Assembly: GCF_000585495.1 (NCBI RefSeq)
Contig: NZ_CP007264.1
Location: 930,001-994,000 of the forward strand
Reading direction: 5' to 3'
Source: Thermococcus nautili
Lineage (GTDB): Archaea > Methanobacteriota_B > Thermococci > Thermococcales > Thermococcaceae
DNA length: 64,000 nt
In this document: positions 51,797-61,534 of the stretch, one piece after another
Layout of the letters: each line of letters opens with the position of its first letter
How positions within the stretch are numbered: the stretch's first letter is position 1
The notes under the pieces: model-generated
Told to the model about the DNA's origin: nothing
The model's database searches: none
Seen by the model: only the letters and a program-made list of their open reading frames with translations
Made by a program: the position numbers and the translations under genes

Positions 51797-53014
51797 ATGG
51801 ACGCGGTTCCGCTTCTGGCCGGGCTAGTCATGGGTTTGGTGACCTCCTACACCGACCTGAAGACCGGTTTTATCTTCGACAACCACGTTTCCGTTCTTTT
51901 AGCGTTCGTAGGGAAGTTTCTCGGCTGGGATGAGGACGAGGAAGAGATTTCCCTCCCGAAGTGGCTCGTCAAACTGCCGGTCCCGGCCGTGGAAGTTGGC
52001 ATAATCTACTACCTCTACAAGGGGCTGAGTGAGGGTAGCGTTCTGGTCGCGCTATCGGGAATAATAGCACTGTTCGTGGGGCTGATTCTTGGCCTGCTCC
52101 TCTTCTACATCGGGGCGTGGGCAAGCGGTGACGCCATCATCCTGGCCGGTTTCTCCGCCCTCCTTCCGTATCCACCGGACACAGCCAGGATAACTGCCCC
52201 GTACTACATCCACTACCCGCTCTATCCAATAGCAATTCTCCTCAACGGCCTCATTGCGGTGTTCCCATTCATTTTCATCTACGCTTTCGGTGTTATAATC
52301 GCAAGAAAGCGCTTCTCAGAGCTCAGGGAGATATTCGTCTCGGGAGCGGGCCTCACCATTGAGCTGTCCCTCTGGATTATGGGGGCCCTTGGAGTAAAGG
52401 TCATCCTGGAAGAGGGACTCGGCGTCTCACTGAACCCCATCCTCGGCTGGCTCCTCGCGATAGTCCTCATAACAATCTTCGGCAAGCTCAGGAGAATCGG
52501 AGACGTCGCCGGAGCGCTCGTCCTGGCGTACCTCCTCTACCTCTCCCCCGAGAACACACTCCTGGCATTCCTGAGGCTCCTCGCGTTTCTCTACGCCTTC
52601 AAGGTGTTCCTGGCACTCGTCAAGTTCATAAGGAGGAACGTCCTCATCGAGGAGGTTCCGGTTGAGGAGCTGAGGGAGTGGGACATACTGGGAGAAACAA
52701 TCTTCGAGAAGGACGGGGAAATCGGGCGCGACAGAACCGACCCCTTCGAGAGGCTCAAGGTCGCGCTCCTGAAGGCGGACCTTTCGCTCCTCAAGCCGGA
52801 CTACGGGAAGGTCATAGCATCACCAACGGCGGAGGGACTCACGAAGGAGCAGATTGAGGAACTCAAGAGGCTCGTGGAGAAAGGAAAGCTTGAGAACAGG
52901 TTCCTTAGAAAGAAGGCGATGCCCTTCGCACCGGCGATATTCCTCGGCTTCCTGATAAGCTACTTCATCGGTGACCTGTTCTGGCTCCTCGAGCTCAAGC
53001 TGATGGGCCTTTAA
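51797..53014 (+). CDS. Prepilin peptidase, A24 family (EppA/FlaK-like)
   Basis: 405 residues from ATG 51797 behind GAGGTGGAAG. Aspartic protease residues Asp20 (SYTDLKTG) and Asp112 (GAWASGDAIILAG; the G-x-G-D motif reads A-S-G-D). About ten membrane segments, plus a cytoplasmic domain near residues 285-370, larger than FlaK/ArlK (about 230 residues), as in EppA. It should process class III signal peptides, including the pilin gene directly upstream. Confidence 0.85.
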   Translation: MDAVPLLAGLVMGLVTSYTDLKTGFIFDNHVSVLLAFVGKFLGWDEDEEEISLPKWLVKLPVPAVEVGIIYYLYKGLSEGSVLVALSGIIALFVGLILGLLLFYIGAWASGDAIILAGFSALLPYPPDTARITAPYYIHYPLYPIAILLNGLIAVFPFIFIYAFGVIIARKRFSELREIFVSGAGLTIELSLWIMGALGVKVILEEGLGVSLNPILGWLLAIVLITIFGKLRRIGDVAGALVLAYLLYLSPENTLLAFLRLLAFLYAFKVFLALVKFIRRNVLIEEVPVEELREWDILGETIFEKDGEIGRDRTDPFERLKVALLKADLSLLKPDYGKVIASPTAEGLTKEQIEELKRLVEKGKLENRFLRKKAMPFAPAIFLGFLISYFIGDLFWLLELKLMGL

Positions 53015-53104
53015 AGTTTTAAGGCCTTCCCCCCATTTTCCACCGGCCCGGCGCCCGCCCTCCCTGGGGAATCGTGAACCGGGGGTTCCGGCCGGGCCGA
53101 CAGG
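53008..53104 (+). ncRNA. Probable H/ACA guide RNA with its promoter
   Basis: A GC-rich island: GGCCCGGC (53045-53052) pairs with GCCGGGCC (53091-53098), followed after one base by ACA (53100-53102). Above it a pocket (GCCCGCCC / TTCCG) leads to an upper stem and a kink-turn-type apical loop with GA (53069-53070) and TGA (53075-53077). ACA is about 14 bases from the pocket, the spacing for pseudouridylation guides. TTTAAAG at 53010-53016 would start RNA near 53041. The guide target was not determined. The RNA itself would span about 53041-53104. Confidence 0.65.
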
Positions 53105-53149
53105 GGGATGACGAGCTTTTGCTTTGCCGAGCGGTGAGGAGCACGCCCT

Positions 53150-53770
53150 TCACCGACCCCCTATCAGTCCCTCAACTATTTCCCGCACTTCTCTCAGGCT
53201 CTCGACGACGTGGTCGCCTTCGACTCCCTCGTGCGGGTTTATCGCTATCGCCACGTCCGCCTCGCGGAACATGCTGAGGTCGTTGAAGCCATCTCCAACG
53301 GCCACCGTCAGTTCCGGTTTGAGCTCTTCCTTGAGCCTTCTGAGTATCGCGCCCTTCCCCTCGAAGTCCACAGCGGGAATGACGCCGGCAACTTTTCCGT
53401 CCTTGAAGACCAGCTCGTTGGCGAAAACGTAGTCCGCTTTAAGCTCCCTCGCGACCCTTCCGGCCAAACACATCAGCCCGCTCGAGAGGAGGGCTATTTT
53501 GAAGCCGTTCTCGCGCAGGAAGTCCATCAGCTCAAAGGCGTAGTCGTTGTACTCAACCGAGTCCGCCCACTCGAGGATTTCTTCCTTTTTTCTGCCGAGC
53601 CAGAGGGAAGCGTCCAGCTCCGCCCACTTCGCGTAGTCTATCTTTCCGGCAAAGAAGAGCTCCGCGTACTCCTTCCCCTTCTCCCATGTGCCGAACTTCT
53701 TGTGGAGCTCGACCCAGCTCGAGCGCGCCTTTACAAGGGTCCCCTCCACGTCGAAAGCTATGAGCCTCAT
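53150..53770 (-). CDS. HAD-family phosphatase, SerB-like
   Basis: 206 residues from ATG 53770 (GGTGATAG upstream). Motif I FDVEGTLVK (Glu in place of the usual second Asp), motif II LLSSGL near 95, motif III and IV GDGFNDLSM near 165. The cap and overall length resemble phosphoserine phosphatase. Substrate could be phosphoserine or a sugar phosphate. Confidence 0.83.
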   Translation of the reverse strand: MRLIAFDVEGTLVKARSSWVELHKKFGTWEKGKEYAELFFAGKIDYAKWAELDASLWLGRKKEEILEWADSVEYNDYAFELMDFLRENGFKIALLSSGLMCLAGRVARELKADYVFANELVFKDGKVAGVIPAVDFEGKGAILRRLKEELKPELTVAVGDGFNDLSMFREADVAIAINPHEGVEGDHVVESLREVREIVEGLIGGR

Positions 53771-53809
53771 TCTATCACCAGGTTATGAAGAGGGACCGAA
53801 CTTAAAAGC

Positions 53810-54469
<660 letters not shown>

Positions 54470-54500
54470 CTACCCCTCTGGAAAGAAAAGAATAAAAGGC

Positions 54501-56435
54501 TCACGACGACCTGGCCTGGTACCAGGCTATCGCTATTATTATCCCCGCGCCGATTACCACTCCGATGACCAACCAGATTAGCTTCGTCTTGAGCGGGGTG
54601 TAGGGGACGCTTGAGGTGGTCGTTGAGGTTACCGTCTTCGTTTTTATCTCCGTCTGGGTCTTGGTAACCGTTATCGTGACGGTGGAGTTTATCCTCTCCG
54701 TAATCGTCTTCGTGGTCGTGAACGTCGTCGGCGCCGTTTGGTTCTCCTTCTCAGTCCCGGCACTGAGGACGGTTATCGAGAGGCCGGTCTCGTTGACGAC
54801 CCCTGGAACCGAAACCACCGCTATCTTGAAGGATTTCTCTCCGGGGGTGTAGGGAATCAGGACGAAGCTAACGACGCTCTCGTTGCCAGGAGGTAGGTAG
54901 AGGGGAAGGACTATCCTGCTTCCGCTGGCGAAAACGTTACCAGATGACGCCATCGCAACACCGGGCGGAACGGTTAGGGTCAGGTTCGCGGGAAGCGTCT
55001 CGTCCCCGGTGTTCCTGACAACGACAGTCAGGTTAACGGGCCGGTAGAGGGAGGCGTTGGCCGGGGCCGAAACCCTAAGGGAGTACTCGACCCTGGTCGG
55101 CTTAACGTTCAGGGTAAGTTCGTTGGAGGAGAACTTAAGGAGGGTGTATCCCCCGCAGGCGAGCTCGTACGGGGCCATGGCAGTGACGGTGACCCTTCCG
55201 GCGGAGACGTTGCCCGACTTCATCGGTAGAACCGCGAGCTTAAACTCCTTCTTTTCTCCCGGCGCCAGGGACTTCAGGAAGAACTCCGTTTCGGAGAGCA
55301 CCTTGACGTCGCCCGGAACGAACTTGACGGTGAGGTTGGAGAGGGCAACGTTGCCCGTGTTTTCAACTTCAACTGTTAGGGTCGTTGGAAGGTACTGCCT
55401 GGCGTTTCCGTCCCGAAGGGAAACGAGAACGTTGGCAACCTTGTCAGGGGAGGGGAGCTCGTTGGGGTTTATGAAGCTCGCGAACTGGGCAGTTCCGTTG
55501 GCGTCAATGGAGAGGGGAATAACGGTGAGACCCTTGTGGTAAAGGAGCGTCGAGACGTTGGAAACTATGAGGGAAGTCGAGGCGAGAACGACCTGACATG
55601 GGTTGAGGAGGGAAACCTTGAGCTTGTTGCCGAGGTGGTAGTCGTAGCGGAACACGTAGGGACCGAGGGTCTTGGTCTGGCCCGGAGCGAGGGAGAAGAC
55701 CTCGTTTGGAACGATTGTGAGGTTCATCGAAACGCCGAGGAAGTGAACGTCAACCTTGGTGTAGTTGAGCCCTATGAGGTCGTCCACCTTGACCAAGAAC
55801 GGGCCGATGACGCTCTCGTTGCCAACGGGCAGGGCGTATGTCGTGTTGTCGTAGGAGAAGAACACCGTCTCGATGAACCCGCTCGTTGCGTTCTCAACCT
55901 TTGCCCCGGTGAAGGTTACGGTTTCACCTGCAAAGGAGAAGCTCTCGTTGAGCTTCAAATAGCCAGAGTAAACGGGAAGGAAGCCGGAAACGTTGGCGAC
56001 GAGATTCTCGAACTTGAAGGAGGACTTAAAGGTCTTGCTCTCGTTTCCATAGGTGACCTTCAGCTCAACCCCGTCCTTGCCAACGGAGAGCACCTCTATC
56101 GTGTAGGGCCCGAGGGTGACGTTCTGGCCGGGCAGGACGTAGGGGAACTGGGCAGAGAGAAAAACGAGCGACCTGGAGCCAAGGAATACCTTTTCGAACG
56201 TCAGGTTCAGTTCACCAAGGGAAAGCACGCTGCCGAGAGGAAGCTTTTTCATCCCGCTCCAGTTGGGGGTGGAAACGTCGAGGAGGAGCGAGCCGTCGTC
56301 CAGCGAGACGTCCTTAACCGTCACCGTGTAGTTGCCCACCCCGACGGTCGAGGACACCCCTATGTAACCGGTGAACGTTGATGCCCCAACGAGCGGAAGG
56401 AGCAGGATAAACAGGAGAGCGACCAGCCTCTTCAT
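54501..56435 (-). CDS. Secreted, C-terminally anchored protein at the end of the archaellum operon
   Basis: 644 residues. Start ATG 56435 overlaps the arlJ stop (ATGA) with GGGGGTGAT upstream, so it is translated with arlJ. Signal peptide (RLVALLFILLLPLVGA), several beta-sandwich repeats including NEW3/CARDB-type units near 345-420 and 460-555 (LTVEVENTGNVALSNLTVKF, LTVVVRNTGDETLPANLTL), a Thr-rich stalk (from about 575), one membrane helix (LIWLVIGVVIGAGIIIAIAW) and a short basic end. Extracellular and rich in N-x-S/T. Possibly a surface component that couples the archaellum to the S-layer; not part of the standard arl set. Confidence 0.85.
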   Translation of the reverse strand: MKRLVALLFILLLPLVGASTFTGYIGVSSTVGVGNYTVTVKDVSLDDGSLLLDVSTPNWSGMKKLPLGSVLSLGELNLTFEKVFLGSRSLVFLSAQFPYVLPGQNVTLGPYTIEVLSVGKDGVELKVTYGNESKTFKSSFKFENLVANVSGFLPVYSGYLKLNESFSFAGETVTFTGAKVENATSGFIETVFFSYDNTTYALPVGNESVIGPFLVKVDDLIGLNYTKVDVHFLGVSMNLTIVPNEVFSLAPGQTKTLGPYVFRYDYHLGNKLKVSLLNPCQVVLASTSLIVSNVSTLLYHKGLTVIPLSIDANGTAQFASFINPNELPSPDKVANVLVSLRDGNARQYLPTTLTVEVENTGNVALSNLTVKFVPGDVKVLSETEFFLKSLAPGEKKEFKLAVLPMKSGNVSAGRVTVTAMAPYELACGGYTLLKFSSNELTLNVKPTRVEYSLRVSAPANASLYRPVNLTVVVRNTGDETLPANLTLTVPPGVAMASSGNVFASGSRIVLPLYLPPGNESVVSFVLIPYTPGEKSFKIAVVSVPGVVNETGLSITVLSAGTEKENQTAPTTFTTTKTITERINSTVTITVTKTQTEIKTKTVTSTTTSSVPYTPLKTKLIWLVIGVVIGAGIIIAIAWYQARSS

Positions 56436-58162
56436 GGAATCACCCCCAGGAGATAGGCCACAATCTCGGCGTTTCCGGCACCCATGCTCATCATCTTCGC
56501 CATGAGGCTCTGGCCGAGGTACATTCCAACCGCGAATATCCAGGCGAGTATGACGAAGTACCTCGCGGAGCCGAGGATGTGTCCGCCGTCGGCGAGCTTG
56601 ATGACCATTGCCGCGAGGAGGGAGTGGAGAACCATCAGGGCGAGCATGATGTAGGTCAGGAACGCCATTCCGGAGGGCGGGATTATGTGGATGAGGTCTC
56701 CGATGTAGTTGTTGGCGAGGTTGAGGTTCATCTGGGAGAACATCTGGCTTATCGAGACGGCAACCTGGAACGACGCCGCGAGGGAGAACGCAAAGGCGCC
56801 GGTCAGACCGTAGATGATGCCTATGAAGCTCGCTATGCTCTGCTGTCTCTTCCTCCTGAGGCGGACGAGCCTCTCAAAGTTCCTGCTGATGATGAGACCG
56901 ACGTAATCGGGCTCGGCACCCATCCTGAGGCTCTCGCGGAATATCTCCGAGAATATACCGATTAACCAGCTCCCGGTTCCGGCGATGAAGAAGTCCCAGG
57001 CCCTGTCCCTGTCAACGCGGATGGCGAGCCTTCTGTACAGTGCCTTGATGTCGTCGGTGAGCGAACCGAAGTCGTGGGCGCTGAGGTACTTAAGGACGAG
57101 CACGAGTGAGGCACCGCTCGCGGCAAGGGACGAGCTCAGACTCCTGATGAAGGCCGGAAAGTTCTCGTCCTTCCTGAATATGGATTTCTCCTCCTTGTCC
57201 ACGACGCGCCCGAGGTAGTAGAACGGGGTCAGGATTAGCGCGAGAGCGAAGGGCGTTGGAATTGCGAAGCGGGGCCTTATAATCAGCATGTAGACCAGCG
57301 CGGTTATAATCATGCCCATGACTGAGTAAATCGCGGCGCGCTTTATACGCTCCCTGCGCGGGTCCCGTATTCCCCTGCTGTCCGCCCATATTGGGTCCTC
57401 GGGCATTCTGAACTTGACGACGAGCAGGATTCCCAGCTCGGCCGCGAGGGTCATGGCAACGGCGTAGAGGCCCATCCTGCCGATGTCCATACCGGTGATT
57501 ATCGGACCGATGATGACGAACGAGGCTATGAAGACGACCGAGATGATGATTGACTCGTAAATCTCCTTGAAGATGTCGAGGTCGTAGAGGGCGCCCTCGT
57601 AGAAGGTCTGATAGTCATCCATAACGGTCTGCTGCTCCTGGAAGAGGTACTCCTTCAGGTCAACACCGCTGTCGAGGGAATACGCGAGCCTGTCAAGGAA
57701 GTCGGCGAACATCTGGCTCGGAGTTCTCCTAGCGAGGAAGCGGAAGGCCTCCGGCATCGAAAGGTGGAGCCTGTTGACTATGGTGTGAACCTTCTTGAGC
57801 TCGCTCGCTATTGCACCGAGTTTAGGGTCCTGGGCGAGGATTTTGATGAGGTCGGAACGGCCCATCTCGCTCGTTGAGAGCACGGCGAAGTAGGTTATGA
57901 AGTAGGGCATCTTCGAGTTGATTGATATCTTCTTCGAGTCCGCCACGATGTAGGGGTAAACGGCCGCGTAGATGAGGAGGATAATCGGAATTAGGAACAT
58001 CAGCACCCTTAGGCCGGCGGGGATTGGAAAAAGCCTCGCCATCAGGCCGACGACTATGAAGAGAACCGCTGAGATTCCCATGTAGGGCAGCAGGACTTTC
58101 TTGAGGTAGGTTTCCATGTTTAGGTCGGCCTTGGTGAAGATGCTGATTTTCTCGTCGGCCAT
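56432..58162 (-). CDS. flaJ: Archaellum assembly membrane protein ArlJ (FlaJ)
   Basis: 576 residues from ATG 58162 behind GAGGTGAT. Two TadC/T2SF-type domains, about seven to nine membrane segments, with SMPEAFRFLARRTPSQMFADFLDRLAYSLDSG near 145 and a second copy SAARYFVIL later. The platform protein on which ArlI acts; it anchors the rotor or assembly machinery in the membrane. Eleven bases separate it from arlI. Confidence 0.94.
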   Translation of the reverse strand: MADEKISIFTKADLNMETYLKKVLLPYMGISAVLFIVVGLMARLFPIPAGLRVLMFLIPIILLIYAAVYPYIVADSKKISINSKMPYFITYFAVLSTSEMGRSDLIKILAQDPKLGAIASELKKVHTIVNRLHLSMPEAFRFLARRTPSQMFADFLDRLAYSLDSGVDLKEYLFQEQQTVMDDYQTFYEGALYDLDIFKEIYESIIISVVFIASFVIIGPIITGMDIGRMGLYAVAMTLAAELGILLVVKFRMPEDPIWADSRGIRDPRRERIKRAAIYSVMGMIITALVYMLIIRPRFAIPTPFALALILTPFYYLGRVVDKEEKSIFRKDENFPAFIRSLSSSLAASGASLVLVLKYLSAHDFGSLTDDIKALYRRLAIRVDRDRAWDFFIAGTGSWLIGIFSEIFRESLRMGAEPDYVGLIISRNFERLVRLRRKRQQSIASFIGIIYGLTGAFAFSLAASFQVAVSISQMFSQMNLNLANNYIGDLIHIIPPSGMAFLTYIMLALMVLHSLLAAMVIKLADGGHILGSARYFVILAWIFAVGMYLGQSLMAKMMSMGAGNAEIVAYLLGVIP

Positions 58163-58172
58163 TGGCATCACC

Positions 58173-59813
58173 TCAGACCCTGAAGCTCAAGCCTTCGAGA
58201 CCCCTGAGGTAGAAGGCCTTGATTTCCTTGTAGACGTCCCAGTAGTTGGTTATGCCGAGCTCGACCATCCTCTGGAGGATTCTCGCGCGCAGGAAGAGCT
58301 CATTGTAGATGTCCTTGGGGTCTTCGTAGCCGGCAATCTCGGCTATCTTCCTCTCAAGGATGTAGGAGTTGTTGAAACCCCTGAAGATGTGCTTGTCCGC
58401 AACGGGGTCCCACTCGAAGACGTTCCTCGTCGCAACTCCTCCGAGCTCCTCGTAGTAGCCCTCAATCTCGACGACGCTCACCGTTCTCCTCAGGAACTTA
58501 CCCCTGACGTAGACCGCCTGCTGGAAGACCGCTATGTTAAGGTTGTCAATGAAGGTTATCGGGACGTTTATCGGATGGCCGGTGAAACGCTGTATCATCT
58601 TCTTGATGTCACCCGCGTGGAAGGTGCTCATGACCGGGTGACCGGTCTGCATTGCCTGGAACGCTATAGCTCCTTCGGCACCACGAATCTCACCGACGAT
58701 GATGTAGTTCGGCCTCGAACGCAGGGCCGCCTTGAGGAGGTCGAACAGGGTAACACGGCTCTCCTCGGGACCGCGCTCACGCGTGATGAGCCTCTGCCAG
58801 ACGGGGTGGGGAACCTGAACCTCCGGCGTATCCTCGGCGGTGAATATCTTTGAACCGGGCTTGATGAAGGGGATAATGGAGTTCAGCAGGGTGGTCTTAC
58901 CGGAAGCCGTCTCACCACATACGAAGACGCTCATACCGTACTCGAGGGCTATCCAGAGGTAGGCGGCGACCTCTGCGCTGAGCGTTCCCCACGCTATCAG
59001 CTGGGTGATGCTTATCGGCGTCGCCGAGAACTTACGGATTGTCGCGCTCGGACCCTTGATGGAGATGTCCGGCGAGTAGATGATGTTTATACGGGAGCCG
59101 TCTGGTAGAGCACCGTCAACTATCGGGTTCCTGTCGCTGACGGGCCTTCCAATGCGCTCCGATATGTTCTTGAAGTAGTCAGCGAGCTTGACGTCATCGC
59201 CGAAGGTTATGTTGGTCTGCATCATCTCGAATATCTTGTGGACGAGGGAGACGTTGTTGGCACCGATGATGTGGATATCCTCAATGTACGGGTCCCTCGC
59301 GAGGGGCTCGAGGGGTCCGATACCTATGATGTCCCTCTTGATGAGGTAGCGGAACTTCTCCATCTCATCCTTGGTTATAACGAAGCGCTGGCCCTTGCCG
59401 AAGGGGCTTCCCTTACCGGACTTGACGAGGCTCAAGACGGCCTCATCGAAGAGGGCATCGAGGAACCTCTCAAACTCCTCCTGCTCCTCCGGAATGTCCC
59501 TGGTCGGGGCTATCTCAAGGATTTTGTCACGGATTTTGTTGTACTTCTCCTCCTCTTCCCTGCTCTCTATCCTTGGCTCGATGACGATGTAGCGCTTTTC
59601 GGCGGTGGCGGGGTCGGCGTAGATGTGGATGAATATCGGGTCTCCCACTGGGTAGATGATGTTGGGGTACATTATCTCCTTCATGTCCCTGCTGAGCTGG
59701 GCGTGGAACTCCGGCATCTTGCCGTACTTCTTCCTAAACTGGTCAACGTACTTGCGAAGGTGGGGGTTCCTCGCCATTGCCTCCTCAAGGGTGTCACTGA
59801 CCACCTGCGCCAT
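58173..59813 (-). CDS. flaI: Archaellum motor/assembly ATPase ArlI (FlaI)
   Basis: 546 residues, ATG 59813 behind GGTGGTGTG. N-terminal domain, then RecA-like ATPase with Walker A CGETASGKTTLLNS near residue 300, Asp box GSKIFTAEDTPEV near 323, Walker B IIVGEIRGAEG near 382 and His box MSTFHAGD near 404. Drives assembly and rotation as a hexamer. Confidence 0.96.
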   Translation of the reverse strand: MAQVVSDTLEEAMARNPHLRKYVDQFRKKYGKMPEFHAQLSRDMKEIMYPNIIYPVGDPIFIHIYADPATAEKRYIVIEPRIESREEEEKYNKIRDKILEIAPTRDIPEEQEEFERFLDALFDEAVLSLVKSGKGSPFGKGQRFVITKDEMEKFRYLIKRDIIGIGPLEPLARDPYIEDIHIIGANNVSLVHKIFEMMQTNITFGDDVKLADYFKNISERIGRPVSDRNPIVDGALPDGSRINIIYSPDISIKGPSATIRKFSATPISITQLIAWGTLSAEVAAYLWIALEYGMSVFVCGETASGKTTLLNSIIPFIKPGSKIFTAEDTPEVQVPHPVWQRLITRERGPEESRVTLFDLLKAALRSRPNYIIVGEIRGAEGAIAFQAMQTGHPVMSTFHAGDIKKMIQRFTGHPINVPITFIDNLNIAVFQQAVYVRGKFLRRTVSVVEIEGYYEELGGVATRNVFEWDPVADKHIFRGFNNSYILERKIAEIAGYEDPKDIYNELFLRARILQRMVELGITNYWDVYKEIKAFYLRGLEGLSFRV

Positions 59814-59814
59814 A

Positions 59815-60513
59815 TCACACCACCGCCGCTATCTCTACTATCAGCCCCACCTTCGGCTCAACGCGGAAGGGTATAATCTTCTGGAAGACGCCCTTGGCGT
59901 TGTTGTACTTGACTATGGTTGCGGAGTTCTTCAGGTCACCACCGAAGACCTTCACGCTCAGCCTTATGAGCATCGTCGAGGCCTCTTCAAGGACGAAGAG
60001 CGAGTCGCGGTCAATTTCCTCGGTGTTCGCGGTGAGTATAATCACCTTGTCAAGTGAGGCCATCTTCTTCACGTAGAGGAGGAAGTCCCTAACGGCAGAC
60101 GGGTCCTGCTCGCGCGAGAGGAGGGATGAGAATGAATCGATTATCATGACGTCGGGCTCCCAGAGGCGGGGCTCACCAAAAAGCCTGCTCAGGAACTTTC
60201 TCTTCTCGCTCACACCGCTCAGGAGGGGATAGAGGGAGACGAATATGAGCTTCTTTCTGATTAGAAAAGGGATTATCCCATAGCCCAGGGACTCCATCTG
60301 CTTTATGTACTCAACGGTGGTGTACTGGCTTGAGATGTAGCTCGCGGTGTAGCCGTTCATGAGGAACCCGTAGAGGAGCCTCTGGACGAAGATGGACTTA
60401 CCGCTACCCCTGTCACCCTCGACGAGCATAATCGTCCCGGCAGGGATTCCACCGCCGAGACGCCTGTGAAGCTCGTCGCCCTTGAGCTCTATCTTGAGCA
60501 GTTCCTCGACCAA
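59815..60513 (-). CDS. flaH: Archaellum ATP-binding protein ArlH (FlaH)
   Basis: 232 residues if it begins at TTG 60513, which is spaced correctly from GGTGGT; GTG codons at 60525 and 60522 in the same frame belong to the Shine-Dalgarno itself. RecA-like with Walker A VEGDRGSGKS and Walker B VMIIDSFSSLLS near 125. Binds ATP without clear hydrolysis and works with ArlI and ArlJ. Confidence 0.9.
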   Translation of the reverse strand: MVEELLKIELKGDELHRRLGGGIPAGTIMLVEGDRGSGKSIFVQRLLYGFLMNGYTASYISSQYTTVEYIKQMESLGYGIIPFLIRKKLIFVSLYPLLSGVSEKRKFLSRLFGEPRLWEPDVMIIDSFSSLLSREQDPSAVRDFLLYVKKMASLDKVIILTANTEEIDRDSLFVLEEASTMLIRLSVKVFGGDLKNSATIVKYNNAKGVFQKIIPFRVEPKVGLIVEIAAVV

Positions 60514-60555
60514 TGTGACCACCACCGTCTCGCTTTATTTTAGCCGGTCAGTGGC

Positions 60556-61035
60556 TCACGGAGCCGTGAATACAAGGCTCCTCTTGACCCCGTTCTCAAG
60601 GACAACAGTTATCGTGTAGGTCTGACCTGAAGTCAGAGCCGTATCCAGGGTTACCTTAATCACGCCAACCTGGTATGGCTGAAGGGAGGTTATGGTGTTC
60701 CCGCTGGTGTCCTCAAAGGAGAGCTGGCTCGCTGGAACGAGGTTCCCGTCTATGAACACCTGAACGGCATCGCTCGTGAAGGGGATTATCTCCTTGCCCA
60801 CGTTCTTGATGTAAAACGTGTAGGTGTAGGGACCGGTTCCGCTTACGGGAATGTGGTTCGGGTCGTTTATTATCGCGAAGTCCGTCCTCAGCCGGTCGGC
60901 CAGCATCGCGCCCCTGTCGTTGATTCCGTGGGCTATGTCGTTGGTGACGTAGGCCAGAGCGCCGGCAACGCTTCCGGCGACGAGTATTGCCACGATGAAC
61001 ATGATGAGCTCACTCGCTGGCCCTCCTGCCGCCAT
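60556..61035 (-). CDS. flaG: Archaellum stator protein ArlG (FlaG)
   Basis: 159 residues from ATG 61035, which shares its first base with the arlF stop and follows GGAGGTGAG. N-terminal helix (SELIMFIVAILVAGSVAGALA) then a beta-sandwich domain. With ArlF it forms the periplasmic stator that binds the S-layer. Confidence 0.9.
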   Translation of the reverse strand: MAAGGPASELIMFIVAILVAGSVAGALAYVTNDIAHGINDRGAMLADRLRTDFAIINDPNHIPVSGTGPYTYTFYIKNVGKEIIPFTSDAVQVFIDGNLVPASQLSFEDTSGNTITSLQPYQVGVIKVTLDTALTSGQTYTITVVLENGVKRSLVFTAP

Positions 61036-61511
61036 TAGCTCACCTCCGTTGGGCATTGAATATAGTACGGGCCAACCTTATACGTGGACGTACCGGTGTC
61101 GTAATAGTACTCAATCAGCAACGTACATCCGTTGTCAAAGCCCAGCAGGACGTAGTTGGTATTGCCGCTGGTATCGGCGCCGTTGGTGACGGTTACCGTG
61201 TAAGACTTACCGGGAATCAGATACCCGAGGTCAACAGACGACACGTAATCACCGTTGTGGAGGATTGCAATCCCGCCGGTTAGGGTCTGACCGCGATACT
61301 TAAAGGTGACATCAATGTCAGAGGCGCCCGAAGCGGTGACGCTAATATCACTAACATCAAAGTGAAGCCTCGAAAGCCTCATCTCATACCAATACTCCTG
61401 GGCGGCCTGAACGTTGGTGTAGGTGTTGTCCCAGGCTGTGTAGAGCGTCCCAGCCACCATTAAAAATGAAATGAAGATTATCGCTGCACTCGCTGAGACG
61501 CTGAATCCCAT
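61035..61511 (-). CDS. flaF: Archaellum stator protein ArlF (FlaF)
   Basis: 158 residues from ATG 61511 (GGGGGGCGG upstream). Hydrophobic N-terminal anchor (ASAAIIFISFLMVAGTLY) and a beta-sandwich domain that binds S-layer protein. Stop overlaps the arlG start by one base. Confidence 0.9.
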   Translation of the reverse strand: MGFSVSASAAIIFISFLMVAGTLYTAWDNTYTNVQAAQEYWYEMRLSRLHFDVSDISVTASGASDIDVTFKYRGQTLTGGIAILHNGDYVSSVDLGYLIPGKSYTVTVTNGADTSGNTNYVLLGFDNGCTLLIEYYYDTGTSTYKVGPYYIQCPTEVS

Positions 61512-61534
61512 AGGCCGCCCCCCGGATTGCTCCT

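Noticed and set aside
53103-53149. C-box-like ATGACGA after the H/ACA candidate
   Set aside because: No D' or D box at the proper spacing; more likely part of the downstream hairpin and the 3' end of the HAD gene.
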